Source of the DNA: a virus
IMG/VR virus record: IMGVR_UViG_3300042400_000116
Location: 1-38,936 of that record
Direction: 5' to 3' (one strand)
Length of the DNA: 38,936 nucleotides
The notes below the pieces were generated by a model. That model had not been told where the DNA came from, did no database searches, and worked only from the letters and a program-made list of their open reading frames with translations. The first letter of the stretch is position 1. Each line of letters begins with the position of its first letter. This document shows positions 15,983-21,343 of this stretch, piece by piece. A program made the position numbers and the translations under genes.

Positions 15983-16379
15983 TGTCACACGCGGTTGGGG
16001 TATAGCCAAGGCTAGCCGACCAGAGTGAAAAAAGACAAGGTCAGGTTAGCAAATCTGGTGAACGGATTGAATCATTTAAATCCCTAGGGAATTCAATTCG
16101 GTGACAGAAATCTAATGCTCACTTAATTACATAGAGGGAGTCAGATAGTCAAGATTGCTTACCGCAATCGCCCGGCAAAATAAATCGACGATTACCACAG
16201 ATCTAGTGGGTGGATACTAAAGCGCGAAGACGATATCAAGAAGTATGTTTGATATTCGAGCGAGTGAAACTTAAAGTCCTGTCGCAACGAGAATAAAAGT
16301 CAAGGGCTATGACGAACTACTTCAAGCAAATAAAAAATTATTGAGAACGAAACATCGTGTCACTAAAAGGCACGATGTC
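15983..16379 (+). ncRNA. Structured leader RNA, about 400 nt, with ribozyme-defined 3' end
   Basis: No gene with a plausible start and ribosome binding site fits between 15860 and 16431. The segment begins at the promoter and ends at the cleavage site of the first hammerhead ribozyme (after C16379). It is rich in pairing: GCTAGCC 16011-16017 with GGTTAGC 16044-16050, and ACCAGA 16019-16024 with TCTGGT 16054-16059, which together form an H-type pseudoknot. Others are a 10-bp stem 16063-16072/16091-16100, GATTGC/GCAATC 16153-16158/16164-16169, and an 8-bp stem 16232-16239/16249-16256. ACCTTGTC 15979-15986 could pair with GACAAGGT 16034-16041, though it starts at or before the predicted transcription start. 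I do not recognise a known RNA family. Its 5' boundary is inferred. Confidence 0.6.
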
Positions 16380-16417
16380 CTGCCGTAATCGCGGTGGCTG
16401 ACGAGTTCAGATAATTT
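16335..16417 (+). ncRNA. Type II hammerhead ribozyme, copy A
   Basis: All core elements are present in type II order. GAAA is at 16349-16352. Stem III is 10 bp (16352-16361 with 16369-16378, one wobble), followed by the cleavage site GTC ending at C16379. Stem I is CTGCCG/CGGTGG (16380-16385, 16392-16397) with loop TAATCG, then CTGACGA at 16398-16404. Stem II is open: GAAC/GTTC (16345-16348, 16405-16408), an internal loop TGA/AG, and a 7-bp distal helix AAATTAT/ATAATTT (16335-16341, 16411-16417). It lies 14 bases before the ATG at 16432. Cleavage releases the upstream leader RNA. Confidence 0.9.
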
Positions 16418-16431
16418 GAAGGGTAATTCAA

Positions 16432-16608
16432 ATGACAACACAAGATATCAATCGCATGTTCAATTACGACTACACATTGAACACCAGAGAAAAGATTCTG
16501 GTTCACATCGCACTACTTGCTTTACAGACTTCTGTTTCTAAAGGTGAAACTGCTTTGCTAGTTTCCACTACTGAAATTGGCGACCTAGCAGATAAGTTCG
16601 CAAAATGA
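16432..16608 (+). CDS. Small protein (58 aa), first gene of the early operon
   Basis: This 58-residue frame has GAAGGG 8 bases before its ATG and follows the first hammerhead ribozyme. The sequence is mainly helical (TREKILVHIALLALQTSVSKGETALLV) with an acidic end. Its stop overlaps the next start (ATGA). The mRNA made by ribozyme cleavage would begin about 52 nt upstream of the start codon. The function is unknown. Confidence 0.75.
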   Translation: MTTQDINRMFNYDYTLNTREKILVHIALLALQTSVSKGETALLVSTTEIGDLADKFAK

Positions 16609-16823
16609 ATACAACTACAAAAGATATCAAGAAAGACTTCAAATACGCTAGGTCGTTAATGAAGTATGCCAAGACAATGTTAGATGAAACTAACATCACC
16701 GATTATTCAGAAGGAAGTGAAATCGGTCAGATAGCAAATGAGTTAGTCGCTTCCGTATCAACACTCACTGCTTATTTAGAAGAAAAGCGTGAGGAAATCC
16801 GACTAGCAAATCAAAACGCGTAA
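16605..16823 (+). CDS. Small helical protein (72 aa), hypothetical
   Basis: The 72-residue product is Lys/Glu rich and almost entirely helical, with NELVASVSTLTAYLEEKREEIRL at the C-terminus. It is coupled to the preceding gene by an ATGA overlap. Its stop codon TAA (16821-16823) lies inside the internal loop of stem II of the second hammerhead ribozyme, so a terminating ribosome would cover that ribozyme's 5' strand. Function unknown. Confidence 0.75.
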   Translation: MNTTTKDIKKDFKYARSLMKYAKTMLDETNITDYSEGSEIGQIANELVASVSTLTAYLEEKREEIRLANQNA

Positions 16824-16880
16824 TGGCGAAACTCCTTCGGGAGTCTTGCGGTGACTACCGCAACTGACGAGCCAATCGTT
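16815..16880 (+). ncRNA. Type II hammerhead ribozyme, copy B
   Basis: GAAA is at 16828-16831. Stem III is ACTCC/GGAGT (16831-16835, 16840-16844) closed by a C(TTCG)G tetraloop, with GTC cleavage after C16845. Stem I is TTGCGGT/ACCGCAA (16846-16852, 16857-16863) with a four-base loop. CTGACGA is at 16864-16870. Stem II starts TGGC/GCCA (16824-16827, 16871-16874); a distal AACG/CGTT helix (16815-16818, 16877-16880) can form beyond an internal loop that contains the stop codon of the upstream gene. It lies 21 bases before the ATG at 16902. Confidence 0.92.
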
Positions 16881-16901
16881 AGCAACATGAAGGGTAAAAT
16901 C

Positions 16902-17387
16902 ATGACAACAGAAAATACAGTTACAACCGAAGCACCTACTCCACAGCAAATCGCTGAGGACTTCGTTAAGGAACACTCAATCAATGATGTTGTTGAACAC
17001 TTGCTTGATGACTACAACACGATAGAGCGTTTGAAGCAGCGACTACAAGAGGAATCAAATGGTCGTGATATTTTGCGGGCTAACCTGCGCGACAAGATGG
17101 AAATTGTCGAAGAGTTCCTGAAGTCACATATCGGGGAAGGTGATTCCGCTAGCGTTGATGAGTTAAAGGAGTTAGCGGAAAGCCTTGATATTGAAATGAC
17201 TAAGGAAGTGGAAATTACTTTCACCGTTGAAGTTACTGCTACCGCGACAGTTCCGCTTGACTTTGACCCTAATAAGTTTGATGACTCAGACTTTGATGTG
17301 AGGGTTGAATACACAGGTGACTTCACTGATGTTGATTGTGAAGACATTGACTGGAACCTTGAAGGCTTTGAAGCAGACGAGAAGTAA
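16902..17387 (+). CDS. Acidic early protein (161 aa), hypothetical
   Basis: I place the start at the ATG at 16902, which has GAAGGG 7 bases upstream; upstream in-frame starts would lie within the ribozyme. The N-terminal half is helical (QQIAEDFVKEHSINDVVEHLLDD, then a coiled coil to about residue 100). The C-terminal half is beta-rich and strongly acidic (VEITFTVEVTATATVPLDFDP, DFTDVDCEDIDWN). Such acidic proteins can mimic DNA or bind basic host proteins, but no family is recognised. Confidence 0.75.
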   Translation: MTTENTVTTEAPTPQQIAEDFVKEHSINDVVEHLLDDYNTIERLKQRLQEESNGRDILRANLRDKMEIVEEFLKSHIGEGDSASVDELKELAESLDIEMTKEVEITFTVEVTATATVPLDFDPNKFDDSDFDVRVEYTGDFTDVDCEDIDWNLEGFEADEK

Positions 17388-17399
17388 GGGAGATAAATC

Positions 17400-17612
17400 A
17401 TGTCAGATAAACTGCTGAAAACTGGCGTTGTCTATGACGCTAATAATCTAACTATCACGTTAGACCGTTCTAAATCACGATACTGGCTACTGGAGTGGTG
17501 GTTTGATGGTAAGAAATCAAAGCGTCACACCAGAGCCTATGAAGAATACGTGAACGCCATCGTTCATGTAGATGAACTAATCGAAACTCACACGAAGGGT
17601 AGAAAAGCATGA
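17400..17612 (+). CDS. Small basic protein (70 aa), hypothetical
   Basis: The 70-residue protein has a strand-rich N-terminus with TLDRSKSRYWLLEWWFDGKKSK, followed by a helix (EEYVNAIVHVDELIETHT). The shape resembles a small AP2- or integrase-N-type DNA-binding sheet plus helix, but the match is only impressionistic. It follows a GGGAGATAAATC ribosome binding site and overlaps the next start (ATGA). Confidence 0.68.
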   Translation: MSDKLLKTGVVYDANNLTITLDRSKSRYWLLEWWFDGKKSKRHTRAYEEYVNAIVHVDELIETHTKGRKA

Positions 17613-17725
17613 TTCAAACATATACATGTCCAAAGTGTAAAAGAACTTACAACGACCCAGATAATACATTGAGTTATTTCCATTCCTGTTCAAGAAAACG
17701 AAAGAAGAAGGGTGAATCAAAATGA
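17609..17725 (+). CDS. Zinc-finger miniprotein (38 aa)
   Basis: This 38-residue frame encodes TCPKCKRTY, then FHSCSRKRKKK, a C-x2-C...H-x-C arrangement for one zinc ion followed by a basic tail. It overlaps both neighbours with ATGA-type junctions, so it is part of a tightly coupled set. A nucleic-acid-binding role is plausible from the basic tail. Confidence 0.7.
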   Translation: MIQTYTCPKCKRTYNDPDNTLSYFHSCSRKRKKKGESK

Positions 17726-17826
17726 TGTGGTACACAGAAATAGTGCTTGATAATTGCGCCAAGTGCGATAAGAAATCAGTTCCAGTCAAAGATGGTCTTT
17801 GTCTAACTTGTAGAAAAGAAGGGTAA
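17722..17826 (+). CDS. Zinc-ribbon miniprotein (34 aa)
   Basis: The 34-residue frame contains two CxxC pairs (NCAKCDKK and LCLTCRKEG) with an 11-residue spacing, a minimal zinc ribbon. It begins four bases before the end of the previous zinc-finger gene, whose end carries its ribosome binding site (GAAGGG). Function unknown. Confidence 0.7.
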   Translation: MMWYTEIVLDNCAKCDKKSVPVKDGLCLTCRKEG

Positions 17827-17832
17827 ATCAAA

Positions 17833-18075
17833 ATGAAAGACTATACATACATAGCAATTCAGCAGGGCGGTTACTTCAGCGAAGGTTGTATCAGGGCTGG
17901 CTTCATAAAAGCAGGTGATTCGTGTGTGATTGAGTTTCGTCAATTCACGAAGTTCATGAACGAGGGAGAAATTACAAGACCCTTATTCATCTCATCTGAT
18001 TATGGAGTGTGTATCAGAACCGCTCAGCAGTTAAATCAGTCGGCGTTTGAAATACAGAACGGAGTGTCGGCATGA
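17833..18075 (+). CDS. Small early protein (80 aa), hypothetical
   Basis: The 80-residue product follows a GAAGGG ribosome binding site 9 bases upstream. It is predicted beta-rich, with YTYIAIQQGGYFSEGCIRAGFIKAG and a short C-terminal helix. It overlaps the next gene by four bases (ATGA). No family is recognised. Confidence 0.7.
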   Translation: MKDYTYIAIQQGGYFSEGCIRAGFIKAGDSCVIEFRQFTKFMNEGEITRPLFISSDYGVCIRTAQQLNQSAFEIQNGVSA

Positions 18076-18272
18076 AAGACTCACTTCACTATTTAGTTCG
18101 TTGTGAAGTTTGTGACTGGGAAAGCCGTAAATCAATTCGTTTGACTGACGCTCAAAGAATCAGAGATGGACACAGAATGTCTAACGCTAACTGTGAGGGC
18201 GGCAGGTTATACGAGTTACTGGTTGAAGATAATGAAGTTCACCTTATACCGATGGGGAGTCAAAATGTTTGA
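18072..18272 (+). CDS. Small zinc-finger-like protein (66 aa)
   Basis: The 66-residue protein has CEVC at residues 11-14, then a histidine in DGHRMSNANC, an arrangement C-x2-C...H-x5-C of the kind seen in small actinophage zinc proteins. The C-terminal strand LYELLVEDNEVHLIPM completes a compact fold. It overlaps the following gene by eight bases. Function unknown. Confidence 0.7.
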   Translation: MKDSLHYLVRCEVCDWESRKSIRLTDAQRIRDGHRMSNANCEGGRLYELLVEDNEVHLIPMGSQNV

Positions 18273-18621
18273 ATCAGAAATCAAAGTAGGCGTTCGTGTT
18301 ATTGACCCAACGCTTAAAGTAACCTACACATGGGTTAAAGGTCATAACTCCGTGTGTTCAATGTGCGGTTTTCCTAGTCCATTATTCTTAATGGAAGATG
18401 AAGCAATCGTAAATAATTTCGGTGACATGTATCGCGGTAAATACTGTCAGGACTGCGCTGGAATAAAAGACCTTCAAGTTATCGTCAAGAGTTCATCTGA
18501 TTGCGAAAACTGCGGTGAGAAAGCAACAGTTTACGCGATGGATACTTGCGCTGGGGGTTGGGGTGGTCGTTATTGTAATTCCCATATCCCGAAAGGCTTC
18601 TTCGTTTCAGACAGACTGTGA
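18265..18621 (+). CDS. Multi-cysteine zinc-binding protein (118 aa)
   Basis: The start is the ATG at 18265, with GGGGAG 7 bases upstream. Four metal-type clusters are seen: CSMCG, YCQDC, DCENCG and YCNSHI, enough for two zinc sites. The first N-terminal 25 residues form a strand pair. The stop codon TGA (18619-18621) forms the internal loop of stem II in the third hammerhead ribozyme. Function unknown. Confidence 0.75.
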   Translation: MFESEIKVGVRVIDPTLKVTYTWVKGHNSVCSMCGFPSPLFLMEDEAIVNNFGDMYRGKYCQDCAGIKDLQVIVKSSSDCENCGEKATVYAMDTCAGGWGGRYCNSHIPKGFFVSDRL

Positions 18622-18679
18622 GAACGAAACTGCCTTCGGGCAGTCGCGAAGTAATCGCTTCGCCTGATGAGTTCATCAG
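18616..18679 (+). ncRNA. Type II hammerhead ribozyme, copy C
   Basis: GAAA is at 18626-18629. Stem III is ACTGCC/GGCAGT (18629-18634, 18639-18644) with a C(TTCG)G loop, and GTC cleavage falls after C18645. Stem I is GCGAAG/CTTCGC (18646-18651, 18658-18663) with loop TAATCG, identical to copy A. CTGATGA at 18664-18670 is the textbook core. Stem II is GAAC/GTTC (18622-18625, 18671-18674), an internal loop with TGA on the 5' side, then CTG/CAG (18616-18618, 18677-18679). It sits 18 bases before the ATG at 18698. Confidence 0.93.
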
Positions 18680-18697
18680 AAAACGAAAGGGTATAAA

Positions 18698-19687
18698 ATG
18701 GCTGATAACATCGAAAAGTTCGATGATGGTTCGGCTGCGTTCGTTTCCGCAAGGGAAGTGGCGTGGCACAAACTCGGTACAGTTACCGAGGGTTCTTTAA
18801 CTGCTCAGGACGCGCTAGAAATTGCGCAGTTAAACTGGAAAGTGAAAGTCAGCGAGAATCATATTCAGACCGAGGTTGATGGTCAGACTATCTCGCTTCC
18901 TAACAAGTTCCTCACATACCGCAATCACCCGAAAAAGGGTTTAGCGGCATTAGGCGTGGTTGGCAATCGCTATACACCTATTGACAATTCAGAGGCGTTT
19001 GATTTCTTGAACGTCTTAGCAGATGAATCAGGTGCGGTATTTGAAACTGCTGGTTCGCTTGGAAATGGTCAGCGTGTCTTTATGACAATGAAGTTCCCCG
19101 ATTCAATGACACTCGGTGGCGTTGATGTTGTTGATAATTACATTATGGCTGTCAATAGTCACGATGGTTCGTCAGCCTTCGTGGTTGCCGTTACTCCAAT
19201 TCGCGCAGTATGTACCAATACTGTTCGGTTGGCATTAACTCAAGCGAAGTCAAAGATATCGCTGAAGCACACTTCAGGCGCGACTGCCAAAGTTCAGCAA
19301 GCGCGTGAAACTCTGGGTATCGTGTGGAAGTATCAAGAGGCGTTTCAACTTGAAGTTGAATCACTACTGTCACAGAAGTTCACCGACAACGACTACAAGA
19401 AGTTCGTTGAAGTGCTTATTCCAACTCCACGAAATAAAGACGCTACTCAACGCCAGTTGAACTCTGTGGAAAATAAGCGCGGTGAACTTATGTCACTCTG
19501 GGCATCACCTACGCAACAGATTGTTGCTAATACGAAGTGGGCAGCATACAACGCTGCCGTTGAGTGGGCTGACTGGATTAAGTCTGTTCGTGGTTCTGAT
19601 GACAAAGAGGAACTTCGTTCAGAACGTCTGCTACTCGGTGGGGCTGAGAAGTTCAAAGCGAAGGCTCAGTTACTTCTGTCTAAATAA
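18698..19687 (+). CDS. DUF932 family protein
   Basis: The 329-residue protein belongs to the DUF932 (phage/plasmid-like, TIGR03299) family: WHKLGTVTEGSLTAQDAL near the N-terminus, YTPIDNSEAFDFLNVL, then SHDGSSAFVVAVTPIRAVCTNTVRLAL, and a C-terminal helical domain ending in a long Lys/Leu helix. The family is frequent in phages and plasmids, and its biochemical role is not settled. Its mRNA would begin 52 nt upstream of the start codon at the cleavage site of copy C. The ribosome binding site is GAAAGGG. A complex RNA hairpin follows the gene. Confidence 0.88.
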   Translation: MADNIEKFDDGSAAFVSAREVAWHKLGTVTEGSLTAQDALEIAQLNWKVKVSENHIQTEVDGQTISLPNKFLTYRNHPKKGLAALGVVGNRYTPIDNSEAFDFLNVLADESGAVFETAGSLGNGQRVFMTMKFPDSMTLGGVDVVDNYIMAVNSHDGSSAFVVAVTPIRAVCTNTVRLALTQAKSKISLKHTSGATAKVQQARETLGIVWKYQEAFQLEVESLLSQKFTDNDYKKFVEVLIPTPRNKDATQRQLNSVENKRGELMSLWASPTQQIVANTKWAAYNAAVEWADWIKSVRGSDDKEELRSERLLLGGAEKFKAKAQLLLSK

Positions 19688-19698
19688 TCAACAGGATT

Positions 19699-19785
19699 GT
19701 GCGCCTCTTAGACCGATTCATTTCCCGATAAGGGTAAAGGGTTAAGCCCTAAAGTGAAAACGGCTCTAAGGGGCGCACAGCCCCT
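19699..19785 (+). ncRNA. Structured RNA element after DUF932 (branched hairpin)
   Basis: GTGCGCCTCTTAGA (19699-19712) pairs with TCTAAGGGGCGCAC (19765-19778) over 14 bp with one wobble, extended by CCG/CGG. A second stem TTCATTT/AAAGTGAA (19717-19723, 19752-19758) encloses two small hairpins (CCC/GGG 19724-19726/19732-19734 and AGGG/CCCT 19738-19741/19747-19750). An alternative hairpin AGGGGC/GCCCCT (19769-19774, 19780-19785) uses the 3' strand and excludes the long stem. The gap 19688-19896 has no convincing gene. This may be a terminator, a switch or a stable RNA. Confidence 0.6.
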
Positions 19786-19809
19786 AAATCCACGCCTACT
19801 TAACGGCTC

Positions 19810-19873
19810 GGCGCGCCTGATTATTGACACAGGGTTAAACTGTAAAATGACATCGTGGACGAAGGCTCCACGA
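19810..19873 (+). promoter_or_regulatory. Possible second early promoter and 5' leader hairpin
   Basis: The palindrome GGCGCGCC (19810-19817), also seen before the promoter at 15947, is followed by TTGACA (19824-19829) and TAAAAT (19843-19848). The spacing is only 13 bases, too short for a standard promoter, so this call is weak. A 7-bp hairpin TCGTGGA/TCCACGA (19853-19859, 19867-19873) follows. A 16-codon frame (19847-19897) overlaps the next start codon as TAATG and could be a leader peptide. Confidence 0.35.
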
Positions 19874-19896
19874 GTTACACAATCGAAAGGCAAATA

Positions 19897-20082
19897 ATGA
19901 AAGTACGTGCGTATGTAACACTAGAAGTCGCTACTCCAAAGTCTGCGCTTGATAAGAAGTCAAAGGCTGAAGAAAAACTCGCTATCGAAAATCGCGTAAT
20001 TGACACGATTGAAGTTGCGTTAAGCGACCTGAAGGCAAGCGGAGTCGTTGTCCGTTTCCTTAGAGAACCAAAGACAAAGTAA
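19897..20082 (+). CDS. Small early protein (61 aa), hypothetical
   Basis: The ATG at 19897 follows CGAAAGG by 6 bases and is preferred to an in-frame GTG at 19855, which would lie in the leader hairpin. The protein is a strand-helix-strand unit (VRAYVTLEVATP, a Lys/Glu-rich helix, then SGVVVRFLREP), resembling a small ferredoxin-like fold. It is the first gene after the structured gap. Function unknown. Confidence 0.7.
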   Translation: MKVRAYVTLEVATPKSALDKKSKAEEKLAIENRVIDTIEVALSDLKASGVVVRFLREPKTK

Positions 20083-20103
20083 AACTAACGAAGGGTAATG
20101 ATT

Positions 20104-20343
20104 ATGTTATACATGATTGGCAGTTTCGTGATTAGCGGTTTGATTGGCACAGTCATAGCACTACGCCTGATGGCATTAGAGGCTATGGAACAACCAAGCA
20201 GTTTAACTGTACGCGGAAAAGTGGTACTCGGTTTATCTATCGGTATCGGGGTTGGTCTGTTCGTAGTCCTGTTCAATGGCATGTGGTGGGATTGCGATTT
20301 GACGCAACCTGATTCTGCTTGCCGATTGTATTGGGGGTACTAA
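20104..20343 (+). CDS. Small membrane protein (79 aa)
   Basis: Two hydrophobic segments lie at about residues 2-23 (MLYMIGSFVISGLIGTVIAL) and 43-62 (VVLGLSIGIGVGLFVVLFNG), separated by a short polar loop. I chose the ATG at 20104 because GAAGGG is 8 bases upstream; an ATG at 20098 is only 2 bases from it. It is an early-region inner-membrane protein of unknown role. Superinfection exclusion is one possibility, unsupported by homology. Confidence 0.68.
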   Translation: MLYMIGSFVISGLIGTVIALRLMALEAMEQPSSLTVRGKVVLGLSIGIGVGLFVVLFNGMWWDCDLTQPDSACRLYWGY

Positions 20344-20345
20344 AA

Positions 20346-21020
20346 ATTCAAACCTTTATGCCTAGTCAAGATTACACGACTACCGCTTCTCAATTAGATA
20401 ACAAGCGATTGGGAAAGCAACGCGTTGAAGCCTATCAAATAATTCGCGCACTTACTGGCGAGTCAAAAGGTTGGATTCATCACCCTGCTACAAAGATGTG
20501 GCAAGGTTATGAATATGAGTTAGCGTTATACGGCTTAACTGTATCTATTGAATTCTACGAAAGAGGATTCAATGGTTTCAATATGGTTGAAAAGTTTAAC
20601 GACTATTTAATCAAGTTCAATAAACGTAATACTGAAGCGAGTCCTTGGTTCGTTAATGATGAACTATTTCGCTTCACGCATAAATCAAACCTATTACGGA
20701 AAGACCCCGAACACTACGGGCAATTCTTTTCCGTTCCAACTAACGTTCCTTACATCTGGCCATTAGAAAGTGGTTGGTCATTTCGTTTAGGAACTTTCAA
20801 GAAAGGAGATAACTTGATGGTACTAAAAGGTCACAACGTATATTTGACTTCCAAACAGGTAGCCGAATTACTTGGCGTTTCACCTAAGACAATTAGTGCT
20901 TACAAGGTTCGTGGTCAAATGCCCGCGCCTGATAAAGAATATGGGCGCACTCCGCTTTGGCTATACGACACTATCGAAAAATGGAGAGGCGAAATACGCA
21001 CTCCAGTTATACCGAACTAA
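20346..21020 (+). CDS. Pyrimidine-dimer glycosylase-like (MSMEG_6728 type) protein fused to an HTH
   Basis: The N-terminal 140 residues resemble the MSMEG_6728/pyrimidine-dimer DNA glycosylase family: IQTFMPSQDYTTTASQLDNKRLGKQRVEAYQ-type start, then IHHPATKMWQGYEYELALYG. The C-terminal part (about residues 160-215) is a MerR/excisionase-like helix-turn-helix (LTSKQVAELLGVSPKTISAY). The start is unusual. ATT at 20346 has GGGGG 8 bases upstream and keeps the conserved QTF motif, whereas the ATG at 20358 would remove it and TTG codons at 20319 or 20331 lack a ribosome binding site. The enzyme may repair UV damage or act on host DNA. The fusion is not one I know from other phages. Confidence 0.7.
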   Translation: MQTFMPSQDYTTTASQLDNKRLGKQRVEAYQIIRALTGESKGWIHHPATKMWQGYEYELALYGLTVSIEFYERGFNGFNMVEKFNDYLIKFNKRNTEASPWFVNDELFRFTHKSNLLRKDPEHYGQFFSVPTNVPYIWPLESGWSFRLGTFKKGDNLMVLKGHNVYLTSKQVAELLGVSPKTISAYKVRGQMPAPDKEYGRTPLWLYDTIEKWRGEIRTPVIPN

Positions 21021-21036
21021 ATAAGGGGGAAGGCAA

Positions 21037-21171
21037 ATGAGCGAAACGTTAAATGAAACGCTACGCAAGTTAGAACAAGCAGCACAAGCAGTCTTAGACA
21101 AGGTGCTTGATGAAATCGAAAACGGAACAATCAACGAAGGGGAAACTGATGAAAACGATTCACGTCATTAA
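21037..21171 (+). CDS. Small acidic helical protein (44 aa), hypothetical
   Basis: A 44-residue frame with a strong ribosome binding site (AAGGGGGAAGG) before ATG 21037. It encodes one amphipathic helix (ETLNETLRKLEQAAQAVLDKVLDEIE) and an acidic tail. Its 3' end overlaps the next gene by 23 bases and supplies that gene's ribosome binding site. Function unknown. Confidence 0.65.
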   Translation: MSETLNETLRKLEQAAQAVLDKVLDEIENGTINEGETDENDSRH

Positions 21172-21343
21172 AGCCGTAGTCCGTATGTCAGACGACCTTG
21201 ACGACGTCAATGATTTGGAAATGCGTTCATTGGTAAAAATACAACTTGAACGTGGAAACGTTCTTGAAGTTTTAGAAACTGAGTGGCAAGGCGTCATTCG
21301 GACAGAAAAAAATGGACTATCACTAGAAGGGGAAAGCAAATGA
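21149..21343 (+). CDS. Small early protein (64 aa), hypothetical
   Basis: The ATG at 21149 is preceded by AAGGGG. The 64-residue protein is a strand-helix-strand unit (KTIHVIKAVVRMSDD, then MRSLVKIQLERGNVLEVLETEWQGV). It overlaps the RecT start (ATGA) and so is probably co-translated with it. It may be a recombination accessory protein by position only. Confidence 0.68.
   Translation: MKTIHVIKAVVRMSDDLDDVNDLEMRSLVKIQLERGNVLEVLETEWQGVIRTEKNGLSLEGESK

Noticed and set aside
15990-16090. Possible tRNA (stretch resembling GGGGTATAGCCAAG of a glutamine tRNA)
   Set aside because: No anticodon stem, T-arm motif or acceptor pairing follows at the right distances. The stretch pairs better within the leader RNA pseudoknot.
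19824-19848. Strong promoter from TTGACA at 19824
   Set aside because: The TTGACA is perfect but the only -10-like hexamer (TAAAAT) is 13 bases away, too close for a standard promoter. I keep it only as a weak possibility.
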